Both the position numbers and the translations under genes were made by a program. From NCBI GenBank assembly GCA_017461345.1, contig JAFTYP010000012.1, forward strand, positions 1 through 64,000: a DNA stretch of 64,000 nucleotides, written 5' to 3'. The DNA is from Bacteroidaceae bacterium (GTDB taxonomy: Bacteria > Bacteroidota > Bacteroidia > Bacteroidales > Bacteroidaceae). Of this stretch, positions 26,520 through 34,789 are shown piece after piece. The number at the start of each line of letters is the position of its first letter. The first letter of the stretch is position 1. Under the pieces are notes generated by a model that did not search any database, was not told the origin of the DNA, and was given only the letters and a program-made list of their open reading frames with translations.

Positions 26520-27869
26520 ATGAAGAAGCTTTGGGACAAAGGATATGAGGTGACAGCGGAAATTGAACGCTTCACCGTTGGTCGTGACCGTGAGATGGAC
26601 ATGTATTTGGCAGAAGCCGACGTGCTTGGCTCGATGGCTCATATTACCATGCTCGAAAGCATCGGGCTGCTCGAAAAAGACGAACTGCAACTATTGCTTT
26701 CTGAACTACGCAACATCTTAGGCGAGATACGCTCTGGTGCGTTCACTATCGAAGACGGCATCGAAGACGTCCACTCGCAAGTAGAACTGATGCTCACCCG
26801 TCGGCTTGGCGACGTAGGCAAGAAGATACATTCCGGTCGCAGCCGAAACGACCAAGTGCTGGTTGATTTGAAACTCTTCATTCGAAGACAGTTGCGCCTT
26901 GTGGCGGAAGATGTGCGTGCGCTTTTCGATGAATTACAAAAGGGGAGTGAGCGCTATAAAGACATCCTTCTGCCTGGCTACACTCATTTGCAGGTAGCGA
27001 TGCCCAGCAGTTTCGGCTTATGGCTGGGAGCCTATGCCGAAAGCCTTGCAGACGACCTTGTCTTTCTGCAAGCCGCCTATCGCATCACCAATCGCAACCC
27101 CTTAGGCTCTGCCGCAGGTTATGGTTCGTCGTTCCCCTTAAACAGGACAATGACAACAGAGTTGTTGGGTTTCGATTCTCTCGACTATAATGTTGTTTAT
27201 GCCCAAATGGGACGAGGCAAAACCGAAAGGAATGTCGCCTTTGCTTTGGCTGGCATAGCAGGAACCGTCAGCAAACTGGCCTTCGATGCTTGCCTGTACA
27301 ACAGCCAGAACTTTGGTTTCATCAAATTACCCAAAGAGTGTACTACAGGTTCAAGCATAATGCCACACAAGAAGAATCCTGACGTCTTCGAACTGACACG
27401 CGCCAAATGCAACAAACTCCAGGCACTTCCCCAACAGGTTACGCTCATCATGAACAACCTGCCAAGTGGCTATTTCCGCGACCTGCAAATCATCAAGGAA
27501 GTCTTCCTGCCTGCCTTCCAGGAACTGAGAGAGTGTCTGCAAATGGCGGCCTACATCATTTCGCGACTCGAAGTGAACGAGAACATTCTCAACGACGACC
27601 GTTACGACTTGATGTTCTCCGTAGAAGAAGTCAACCGTCTGGCAAGCGAAGGCATGCCATTCCGCGACGCATACAAGAAAGTTGGACTCGATATTGAAGC
27701 AGGAAACTTTGTTCCGAAGAAAGAAGTTCACCATACCCACGAAGGCAGCATCAGCAATCTATGCACGAAAGAGATAGCAGACCTTTTTGGCCAAATATGG
27801 GACGGATTCCATTTCGAACGGGCAGAAGAAGCAGAAGAACAATTAGCCAACCCTAACTTTAACAATTAA
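26520..27869 (+). CDS. argH: Argininosuccinate lyase
   Basis: 449 residues. ArgH splits argininosuccinate into arginine and fumarate, the last step of arginine synthesis. The superfamily signature is GSSIMPHKKNPD (about 277-288), and the substrate-binding motifs HSGRSRNDQV and LPGYTHLQVAMPSSFG are present. The start at 26520 gives MKKLWDKGYEV...ERFTVGRDREMD, the standard N-terminus. The 41-bp leader gap before it is made of short repeats of AAATGGTAAATG type that run up to the start codon and contain no strong ribosome-binding sequence. Confidence 0.96.
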   Translation: MKKLWDKGYEVTAEIERFTVGRDREMDMYLAEADVLGSMAHITMLESIGLLEKDELQLLLSELRNILGEIRSGAFTIEDGIEDVHSQVELMLTRRLGDVGKKIHSGRSRNDQVLVDLKLFIRRQLRLVAEDVRALFDELQKGSERYKDILLPGYTHLQVAMPSSFGLWLGAYAESLADDLVFLQAAYRITNRNPLGSAAGYGSSFPLNRTMTTELLGFDSLDYNVVYAQMGRGKTERNVAFALAGIAGTVSKLAFDACLYNSQNFGFIKLPKECTTGSSIMPHKKNPDVFELTRAKCNKLQALPQQVTLIMNNLPSGYFRDLQIIKEVFLPAFQELRECLQMAAYIISRLEVNENILNDDRYDLMFSVEEVNRLASEGMPFRDAYKKVGLDIEAGNFVPKKEVHHTHEGSISNLCTKEIADLFGQIWDGFHFERAEEAEEQLANPNFNN

Positions 27870-27878
27870 CCTTAACCA

Positions 27879-28451
27879 ATGTCGAATTCTATGTTGTCGT
27901 CAAAGTTATCGTTAGCGTTATCGTTAGCGTTAATGTTGGCCTCCTGCAGCGATGGTGATGTCAACAACAAATACTGCAACCTGCGGGCACGCCTGAATGT
28001 AGAGAACGTCCGCCAAGCACCCGTTCTTTTTACTGCTTGCGAGAGTTGGGGAGAATACTGCACCGCCAAGATAGACAACACAGGTCAGCGTTTCCTATTC
28101 ACCAACGCTGCCGGCCAACAGTCACCCATCAACATCCTTGCTATCAGTGGTTATGGCGGCTACTATCTGGGATTAAGCGGGCTGATTATAGGCAGACTCA
28201 CCATTCCTGAGATTGGCGAAGACATTGCCCGCGTTGTCTGCTTTGACCTCGCCTGCAGCAACTGCTATCAGAACTACAACATCACGAAACCCCTAACCTT
28301 GCAGACGGGAGGCTATGCAAAGTGCCATAGTTGCCAGCGCACCTACAATCTGAATGACTGCGGCAGCATTGCCGACGGTCCTTCAGGTCGTAACCTTTAT
28401 CGCTATCGTGTCAATTACATTAATGGTGCACTCGTCGTGAACAACGGCTAA
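27879..28451 (+). CDS. Cys-rich lipoprotein, possibly Rieske-like fold
   Basis: 190 residues. The signal peptide ends in a lipobox (LALMLASC). The mature part has seven or more cysteines, including CFDLACSNCYQNY and KCHSCQRTYNLNDCG. The spacing of CxxC-type motifs inside a strand-rich domain recalls Rieske ferredoxin-like proteins, but the paired histidines of a true [2Fe-2S] Rieske site are not complete. A structural metal or disulfides are equally likely. Its signal peptide is encoded by a tandem 12-bp repeat (27905-27928). It is the last gene of the pyrE run and converges with mutT, overlapping by 4 bp. Confidence 0.65.
   Translation: MSNSMLSSKLSLALSLALMLASCSDGDVNNKYCNLRARLNVENVRQAPVLFTACESWGEYCTAKIDNTGQRFLFTNAAGQQSPINILAISGYGGYYLGLSGLIIGRLTIPEIGEDIARVVCFDLACSNCYQNYNITKPLTLQTGGYAKCHSCQRTYNLNDCGSIADGPSGRNLYRYRVNYINGALVVNNG
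27905..27928 (+). repeat. Tandem 12-bp repeat inside a signal peptide
   Basis: GTTATCGTTAGC occurs twice in succession and encodes LSLALSLA in the hydrophobic core of the lipoprotein signal. Gain or loss of a copy would keep the frame and change the length of the core by four residues. Confidence 0.8.
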
Positions 28452-28834
28452 AGACTCCGTTTCAGTTCCTCAACCGTCATCACATCGGCTGGCAACCATC
28501 GTACGTTGTCCAGTTCGTCTGCCTTTAGCCATTGCGCTGCCTCGTGTTCGTTGAGATGAAACGTTTCTGAAAGCAGCGAACAGAAGTAGCAATGCATCGT
28601 CAGATGAAAGGCTGGATAATCATATTCTACTGTACAAAGGAACTCATCCACCGACACATCCGCATGCAGTTCCTCACGAATCTCGCGTCGAAGTGCCTCT
28701 TCGGGCGTCTCTCCCTGCTCTATCTTTCCACCGGGAAACTCCCACCAGCCCTTCCAATCGCCATATCCTCGCTGCGTGGCAAAGACACGACCATCCTTCC
28801 TGATAACGGCTGCAACAACTTCAATCTGCTTCAT
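28448..28834 (-). CDS. mutT: Nudix hydrolase, MutT-like
   Basis: 128 residues. The Nudix box is GGKIEQGETPEEALRREIRE then EL (about 34-56), with Glu residues that bind the metal. Start (MKQIEVVAAVIRKDGRVFATQRG) and size fit MutT, which hydrolyses 8-oxo-dGTP and so prevents A-G mutations; related pyrophosphatases cannot be ruled out. The box ends HADV where G is more usual. The ATG overlaps the stop of the upstream nuclease-helicase gene by 4 bp (ATGA), so translation is likely coupled. The 3' end overlaps the converging lipoprotein gene by 4 bp. Confidence 0.88.
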   Translation of the reverse strand: MKQIEVVAAVIRKDGRVFATQRGYGDWKGWWEFPGGKIEQGETPEEALRREIREELHADVSVDEFLCTVEYDYPAFHLTMHCYFCSLLSETFHLNEHEAAQWLKADELDNVRWLPADVMTVEELKRSL

Positions 28835-30903
28835 AGAGTATCAAACCCCAGTTGACAAAGGTACTTATATGTCTCGTCGTAGAACTCTGGTTGGCGTGTA
28901 TGGTCTTCTAGTTTTCCTTCTGGCACACAGATTATCATTCCCTGTCGGGCACGAGTCAGCAAGACTCGATATGCGTTCAATTGGTATGCCTGTCTTTCTT
29001 CTTTCTTAATCTTATTCCATCGACTGCCACCACTAAACTCGTAGAAGTCCCATGCGCCTTTATTGTAACGGAAATCTGCATCCCAAACCAAGCAAGTCCA
29101 ATCGAGTTCCAGTCCTTGAACATCAAATTCGCTTGCTGCATCTTCCAAGAACAGAGACGAACGGACATCATCTATATCGTCAAGAAACCAATGGACGGTA
29201 TCAGGCTTGCAGCGGACATCAATGGCAAGAGGTTTCAGACGATAACCTTTTGACGATACCAACATGCCATATCGTTCACTACCTCGAGCCCTTTCTCGCA
29301 ACCAGTCCTTTGCTTTCTCCAAGTCACGAGTCAGGACAATCGGATATCTGTCCTTTATCTCTTGGTACGTTTCTCGTACTTTCTTGGCGTCACAATCGAG
29401 CAAATAGTGTACCATCCTTGAAAGGCTCTCAGCACGGAAAGAACGCATGGAAACAGCCAAATGCAGATCGTCTGAGAATACGACATTCTTGTGCTCCTTC
29501 AACATCTCTTCCACATGCCCTTCTGCATATTCCTTTTCAGTCAGTTGGTTCGAGATGTAAACTTTCCAATCGGGGAATGTCTCGTTCATGGCACGCACCC
29601 ATTCGCCAATACCTGCCTCGCCTGTGTTAATTTCCTGACCGCCACCTACAAGACACACGATAACAGCCCAGTCTTGCCGTTGGTCGAGCGACCAAATCAG
29701 GAACTCACCCTCCGACATTGGGAAATCATTCACGCCTTTCTTGCGTTTTAGCCAAGAAGCCAGATGCTCTTGATCCCAAGAACGTTGAGCCTCGTCAAAA
29801 ATTGCGATGTTCTCTACTTCTGCATATCCCGCATGTTTATCTCGAAGTTCTTTCTCTGGATCGATTTCTATGACACCATTACGAATAGGGGTCTTTAACT
29901 TACCCAACATTTGATCGCGATATCGATGAATAATTTGGATAAATTGAGAAACCTCTCGACGCGCCGTTGTAATATTGTATTTGTTGCCCTTTTCCTTTTC
30001 TTGCCTTTGTTTGTCTCTTGCAAGTGCTTCTGTCAATACAGCCACCAAAGGACCGTTTCCCGACAGATATACTGCAAGGTCTCGTTTTCCAACTGTTTCT
30101 TGTTCCGACTGTTGAATAGCAACATTCAGTCCTACAAGCGTCTTTCCTGCTCCAGGGACGCCTGTCACAAAGCAAATACTTTTGCCTTTACATTGTTTTG
30201 TTTCGTGGATGACCTGCAACACATATTTGGTCGTCCTTTCCAGTTGTTCTCCTTCTGCCTCGTGACGAGTGATTTCTTCTACACTATGTTGATTATAAAG
30301 AGCGCTTGCTGCCTCTACAATCGTTGGAGTAGGCTCGTAACGACTACGCACCCAATCCTTCAAAGCGACCTTATATTCCTTGTATGGGATATCCTGCTCT
30401 AAGACTCGTCCTATGATGTCTCCCAAGGCCACTTTATTGGCTATCATGGGCTCATATATGCCATCATCATAATGCGAAAGGGAGCAAGTCGTAGAGACCT
30501 TATCGTTTACTGTTGGCACAAGAATGGGGGCTATCATTCGCTCGGCACTTCCCTGATGAAAATTCTTAAGGTCTAAAGCATAGTCCAAAACTTGGTCAAC
30601 ATCAGCATGCAAGATGTCCTCCTGACCAGCCTTGAATTCAATAGCAAAAATGCGTTCACGAAGCAATAAAACGACATCTATACGCTTACCTATACGTGGA
30701 ATCGTGTATTCAAAGAGAATCCAACCTTGCTCATTCTGATACGCCATCAACACATCCTTCATCGTGTTGATTTCCTCTTCCCAAGCGAACTTCTGAGTGG
30801 CAGCCGTATCATATTCGTCATTCATCGACAACTTGCCGAATATCCCTTCCACACTTTCAAACAGAAAAGAATGGATGTCTGAATAATAAAAATAACGAGC
30901 CAT
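28831..30903 (-). CDS. DUF2075-type helicase/ATPase with N-terminal PD-(D/E)XK nuclease-like domain
   Basis: 690 residues. The N-terminal region has the nuclease pattern KRIDVVLLLRERIFAIEFK (Asp then ExK, about residues 72-88). A superfamily 1-like P-loop ATPase follows, labelled DUF2075: Walker A in FVTGVPGAGKTLVG (about 250), Walker B in IAIFDEAQRSWD (about 370), and LLTRARQGMIICVPEG (about 660), like helicase motif VI. Such proteins are proposed to act on nucleic acids in repair or phage defence; which applies here is unknown. It has its own promoter and overlaps mutT by 4 bp. Nothing else nearby suggests a defence island. Confidence 0.78.
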   Translation of the reverse strand: MARYFYYSDIHSFLFESVEGIFGKLSMNDEYDTAATQKFAWEEEINTMKDVLMAYQNEQGWILFEYTIPRIGKRIDVVLLLRERIFAIEFKAGQEDILHADVDQVLDYALDLKNFHQGSAERMIAPILVPTVNDKVSTTCSLSHYDDGIYEPMIANKVALGDIIGRVLEQDIPYKEYKVALKDWVRSRYEPTPTIVEAASALYNQHSVEEITRHEAEGEQLERTTKYVLQVIHETKQCKGKSICFVTGVPGAGKTLVGLNVAIQQSEQETVGKRDLAVYLSGNGPLVAVLTEALARDKQRQEKEKGNKYNITTARREVSQFIQIIHRYRDQMLGKLKTPIRNGVIEIDPEKELRDKHAGYAEVENIAIFDEAQRSWDQEHLASWLKRKKGVNDFPMSEGEFLIWSLDQRQDWAVIVCLVGGGQEINTGEAGIGEWVRAMNETFPDWKVYISNQLTEKEYAEGHVEEMLKEHKNVVFSDDLHLAVSMRSFRAESLSRMVHYLLDCDAKKVRETYQEIKDRYPIVLTRDLEKAKDWLRERARGSERYGMLVSSKGYRLKPLAIDVRCKPDTVHWFLDDIDDVRSSLFLEDAASEFDVQGLELDWTCLVWDADFRYNKGAWDFYEFSGGSRWNKIKKEERQAYQLNAYRVLLTRARQGMIICVPEGKLEDHTRQPEFYDETYKYLCQLGFDTL

Positions 30904-30923
30904 ATATATGTTCTTCTTTTCCG

Positions 30924-30931
30924 CAAATTTA
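30924..30931 (-). promoter_or_regulatory. Promoter element of the nuclease-helicase gene
   Basis: The minus strand reads TAAATTTG, 21 nt before the start codon. Confidence 0.55.
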
Positions 30932-31036
30932 CAAAACTTAATTTGGAAATCCTATAAGATTTCGGAAGAAATGCGAGTAATGTTGCAAATTCACTGCACG
31001 AGTAGTTGCTAAGCCTCGCACGTGAAGTTGCCTTGA

Positions 31037-31190
31037 GGGACGCGTCCTTCGGGGCAAATGGATGCGTCCGCTTGAACAAGTGGACTAAACCCTGCGAATG
31101 GGTCCTCTAAACACTCAAGAGAACTTCGCCGACTTCTGCAGTGAAGTTGCCCAACTTCTCTGCAGAAGTTGGGCAATTACTCTGGAGACG
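31037..31190 (-). repeat. 22-bp-period array E, inverted relative of array C
   Basis: Read on the minus strand, seven 22-bp units run from 31190 down to 31037. The core 31118-31187 matches 15928-15997 in opposite orientation at 67 of 70 positions. The more distant units are degenerate but keep phase (TTTAGTCCA, GCATCCA and GCGTCCC fall 22 bp apart). It fills most of the 307-bp gap between the nuclease-helicase and the pcrA 3' end, which otherwise holds nothing recognisable. Confidence 0.75.
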
Positions 31191-31210
31191 TTTTCGAGGA
31201 TGTCTTTTCC

Positions 31211-33505
31211 TTATAAAACTGTCAACTTGGCGAAGCGGAGCATGAGGACTTTCGTGCCTGCGTTTTCGAACTGGACAGTTGCCTTGGCATCGATGCCTGT
31301 GCCCTCCAATGCCTGAACAATGCCTCTGCCAAAACGTTCGTGAACAACGGGAGTGCCTACGGAAAGGACAGCCCCTACTTCTTCTCTTCCCCGTGAAGGA
31401 GAAGGTGTGATGCCACCGGCACTATGTGCAGAGGGCGGCGTGAATGATGGGCGGGACGGTGGGACAAAACTGCCTGCACTTTGAGGGCGAATGGGTTTGA
31501 GGCGCTGTTCTACACGAGGAGTTTGCCGTTGTACAGTCTCTCCGCCTTGAGGAAGTCGGAGGGGGCTGTAGTATTGCTGCGGTATCTCTCTGATGAAACG
31601 GCTGGGACGCGAATACTCCATCTTTCCGTTGCGGAAGCGCGACTTGGCATAGGTCAGCACCACTTGCCGCTCGGCTCTGGTGATGGCAACATAAAAGAGG
31701 CGACGTTCTTCTTCGAGAGCACGAGGCGAATCGGAAGTCATTTCGCTGGGGAAAAGGCCTTCCTCCAAACCTGTAATAAAGACGATGGGGAACTCAAGGC
31801 CTTTGGCAGAATGGATGGTCATCATGTTGACACTGTCGTCGTCCTTGTCGATGTCGTTGCGGTCGAAATCGGTGGCAAGACTGGCTTCCTGAAGAAAATC
31901 GCCAAGCGAAGTGCCGAGTCCCTGCTCACGACTGTCCTGCACAAAGTTAGCAATGCCGTCGAGCATCTCCTGCATGTTCTCCTGCTTGGAGATGTCGTCG
32001 GGGTCGTGACCGCTGAAAACGTGTTGCATCAAACCACTTTCCTTGGCAATGCGCATTGCCAGAGTGTGGGCATCGTCGGCAGTGGCACTCTCGTGGAAGC
32101 CGGCCATCATGTCGTAGAATGTTTTCAGGCGGGTAAGCGTACCGGCATTGACGTCGGGACAACTGCCTGAGCCCAAGACATCCCATACCGGCTTGTCCGT
32201 CTTTCTTGCTTCGAGAAAGAGTTTGCGCACTGTGGTGTCGCCAATGCCTCGGGTAGGTTTGTTGATGATGCGACGCAGCGACTCCTCGTCGTAGGGATTG
32301 ACAGAAAGACGCAGGTAGCAAAGCAAGTCCTTGATTTCCTCGCGCTGATAGAACGACATGCCCGCATAGATGTGATAAGGCACACGACCATGAAGAAAGG
32401 CGTCCTCTATCTTACGGCTTTGGGCATTGGTGCGATAGAGCACCGTCATGTCTTTATATGGAATACCCGATCGATGTGCCTTCTGCACTTCTCGCAGGAT
32501 GATGTTTGCCTCGTCGATATCACTATAGGCAGGGAAAAGGGCTATGGGGTTGCCCACCTCCTTTTCGCTGAAGACCTGTTTGGCTATCTGCTCCCGATTG
32601 TTGCGAATAAGGCTTCCGGCAGCATTGACGATGGTTTGTGTAGAACGATAATTGCGTTCCAGTTTGAAGAGTCGCGCTCCCGGATAGGTCTCCTGGAAAC
32701 GCAGGATATTATCGATGTCCGCTCCACGAAAACTGTAAATGCTCTGGGCATCGTCGCCCACTACACAGACGCGCTGTCGGCGGTTGGTGAGAAGGCGGAT
32801 TATCTGATGCTGGGCAAAGTTCGTGTCCTGATACTCATCGACCAGCACGAAATGGAAACGGTCTTGCCACTGCTCCGCCACCTCGGGATTGCGGTCGAAG
32901 AGAAGCCATGTGTTGAGCAGCAAGTCGTCGAAGTCCATTGCGTTGGCCTGCTTGCAACGGTTCTGATATCGTTGGTATATCTCCGGCATCAGAGTACGCT
33001 TGGCCATATCGTCGCTCTCGCGAAACTCTCGCACACTGCTATAGGCAGAAGGCAGCACCAGACGGTTCTTGGCTGCAGAGATACGATTCTGCACCGCAGT
33101 GGGTTTATATATCTTTTCGTCGAGACACATCTCGCGCAAAATAAGGCGGATAAGGCTCTTGCTGTCGTCGGTATCATAGATGGTATAGTTCGTATCATAA
33201 CCCAAACGATGGCCTTCCGTGCGAAGTATGCGGGCAAAGATGCTGTGGAAAGTACCCATCCAGAGCGAAGATGCCTTCTCCGAAGAAACAAGTGTTGCTA
33301 TGCGCTCACGCATCTCACGGGCTGCCTTATTAGTAAAAGTCAGAGCAAGGATGTTCCAGGGTTGCATGCCCTGCTCCAAAAGATAAGCAATCTTATAGGT
33401 GAGGACACGCGTCTTGCCACTGCCTGCTCCGGCAATGACCAAAGACGGAGCATCCGAACAAAGCACCGCCTCGCGCTGACTGGGGTTAAGGTCGTCTAAG
33501 TTCAT
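31211..33505 (-). CDS. pcrA: PcrA/UvrD-type superfamily 1A DNA helicase
   Basis: 764 residues. These 3'-5' helicases act in nucleotide excision and mismatch repair and displace RecA or stalled polymerase. The Q motif LNPSQREAVL, Walker A AGAGSGKTRVLTYK, Walker B DEYQDTN and motif III GDDAQSIYSFRGAD are present. Motif V/VI (TIHSAKGLEF, FYVAITRAERQVVLTYAKSR) and a C-terminal Tudor-like RNA polymerase-binding tail (VVHERFGRGIVQALEG...) are also present, which favours PcrA over Rep. The start overlaps the stop of the small membrane protein (ATGA). It is the last gene of a long run that starts with the Bat operon. Confidence 0.93.
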   Translation of the reverse strand: MNLDDLNPSQREAVLCSDAPSLVIAGAGSGKTRVLTYKIAYLLEQGMQPWNILALTFTNKAAREMRERIATLVSSEKASSLWMGTFHSIFARILRTEGHRLGYDTNYTIYDTDDSKSLIRLILREMCLDEKIYKPTAVQNRISAAKNRLVLPSAYSSVREFRESDDMAKRTLMPEIYQRYQNRCKQANAMDFDDLLLNTWLLFDRNPEVAEQWQDRFHFVLVDEYQDTNFAQHQIIRLLTNRRQRVCVVGDDAQSIYSFRGADIDNILRFQETYPGARLFKLERNYRSTQTIVNAAGSLIRNNREQIAKQVFSEKEVGNPIALFPAYSDIDEANIILREVQKAHRSGIPYKDMTVLYRTNAQSRKIEDAFLHGRVPYHIYAGMSFYQREEIKDLLCYLRLSVNPYDEESLRRIINKPTRGIGDTTVRKLFLEARKTDKPVWDVLGSGSCPDVNAGTLTRLKTFYDMMAGFHESATADDAHTLAMRIAKESGLMQHVFSGHDPDDISKQENMQEMLDGIANFVQDSREQGLGTSLGDFLQEASLATDFDRNDIDKDDDSVNMMTIHSAKGLEFPIVFITGLEEGLFPSEMTSDSPRALEEERRLFYVAITRAERQVVLTYAKSRFRNGKMEYSRPSRFIREIPQQYYSPLRLPQGGETVQRQTPRVEQRLKPIRPQSAGSFVPPSRPSFTPPSAHSAGGITPSPSRGREEVGAVLSVGTPVVHERFGRGIVQALEGTGIDAKATVQFENAGTKVLMLRFAKLTVL

Positions 33506-34059
33506 CCTATCATATATTTAATACACTGCCAGCAGAAAGACACCGCAACAGCAAAAGGCAAGGCCAACGGATTGCGGCGAAGGCCATAGGTAAGCATCCG
33601 TGTCCAGCGCTTGCAACGAGGATAGCCGTAGCAAAGGCAAAACACAATGAACGAGAACCAGCCCAAGAAAGGCAAGCCGCGCAACAGAGGGCTGTCGGTA
33701 ACACCACCCGTAATGCTGAGCAACGGGCTGTTGGGAGTCAAAACTGCAGCAAGAAGGAAGCCAATGAGAACTACGGCATAAACAAGAGCCAAGCGATAGA
33801 AACGCGGGTCGCGAAAGGTACGCGAGAGAGGTAGCATTCCACTTCTGTTGATGACACCCTGCATAATGACACAGCACAAGGCAAAGGTCACAAGGAAACC
33901 GCGTAAGGAATCGCTCGCATGACTGTAAAGCCAACGCAATCCCTCATCGTCGAGCAGACTGCGACAAGGTACGCCTAATGCCGAAAGAACCCAAGAAAGG
34001 AAAGGCAGCAGAGCAGCCACAATCAGCACACAGACAAAATTACGTTCGTGTCTATTCAT
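33502..34059 (-). CDS. Small membrane protein with four helices
   Basis: 185 residues with about four hydrophobic segments: FVCVLIVAALLPFLSWVL, LVTFALCCVIMQGVI, LALVYAVVLIGFLLAAVL and LPFLGWFSFIVFCLCYGY. I do not recognise a defined family; parts resemble the N-terminal region of AbgT-type transporters, but the protein is far too short to be one. It overlaps the response regulator by 8 bp upstream and pcrA by 4 bp downstream. That tight packing implies co-translation and perhaps a role tied to the two-component system. Confidence 0.75.
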   Translation of the reverse strand: MNRHERNFVCVLIVAALLPFLSWVLSALGVPCRSLLDDEGLRWLYSHASDSLRGFLVTFALCCVIMQGVINRSGMLPLSRTFRDPRFYRLALVYAVVLIGFLLAAVLTPNSPLLSITGGVTDSPLLRGLPFLGWFSFIVFCLCYGYPRCKRWTRMLTYGLRRNPLALPFAVAVSFCWQCIKYMIG

Positions 34060-34771
34060 CGGCTACCAGGTTTTCAGGGTCAAGGATATGCAACTGTATG
34101 GCACGAACCACCAAACGTACGGCATTGACACCACTACGTTCGCGCTCAGGGAAAAGACGATTTACAAGATCCGCTTGTCGCTTCTCAAGACTTTTGGTGC
34201 TGAAAGGCATCTGGCGAAGGCCCGCTATCATATCCTTTGTATAGCCCAAAGCCAAGTGGCGCAGGAAACGTTCGTCGTACTCGTCTATCTCGTACTCCAC
34301 AAAAGCATCGACAGAAGCCTGCTCGCGGCATACCACCTTACGGAAGCGTGCCATCACCTTCTCCAGGAAAGGCTCGTTGAAAACCAAATGACGACCATGC
34401 ATCACCTGCATCACATCGTCGCGTTGAAGAAGATTGCCCGTCTTCAAGATAATGCCATCGGCTCCGGCACCAAGTACATCTATCCATAGACGCTCATTGA
34501 GTATCTCGCCCGTAAAGACCAGTATCTTCAAATCGGCATAGCGCGAACGCAACTGACGGCAAATATCAACACCAACAGTTGTGCTGCCGCCAAGACCGAG
34601 GTCGAGCAAAATAAGGTCAGGAACACCATCGCGCAACAAACGCCAAAACTCGTTCTCGCCCGATGCCGTACCGATAATCTCTGCCTCGGGAACTTCGGTC
34701 TGCAAAATCTGCTCTGTGCCTTTGAGTTCCAACTTATCGTCCTCGACGATGATTACTTTGAATTTGTCCAT
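34052..34771 (-). CDS. Response regulator with C-terminal HTH
   Basis: 239 residues. An N-terminal receiver (IIVEDDKLELKG, acceptor Asp in LILLDLGLGGS near 57, Lys in GIILKTGN) is followed by a LuxR/NarL-like output. In that output LALGYTKDMIAGLRQMPFSTKSLEKRQADL is the helix-turn-helix. It lies 18 bp after the giant sensor kinase and is its obvious partner. Targets are unknown; one candidate is the run of genes that it belongs to. Confidence 0.85.
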   Translation of the reverse strand: MDKFKVIIVEDDKLELKGTEQILQTEVPEAEIIGTASGENEFWRLLRDGVPDLILLDLGLGGSTTVGVDICRQLRSRYADLKILVFTGEILNERLWIDVLGAGADGIILKTGNLLQRDDVMQVMHGRHLVFNEPFLEKVMARFRKVVCREQASVDAFVEYEIDEYDERFLRHLALGYTKDMIAGLRQMPFSTKSLEKRQADLVNRLFPERERSGVNAVRLVVRAIQLHILDPENLVADE

Positions 34772-34789
34772 ATCTTGTATTGTTTTTGT

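Noticed and set aside
32372..33499. 375-codon open frame opposite pcrA
   Set aside because: Antisense to helicase motifs I-IV; no independent support.
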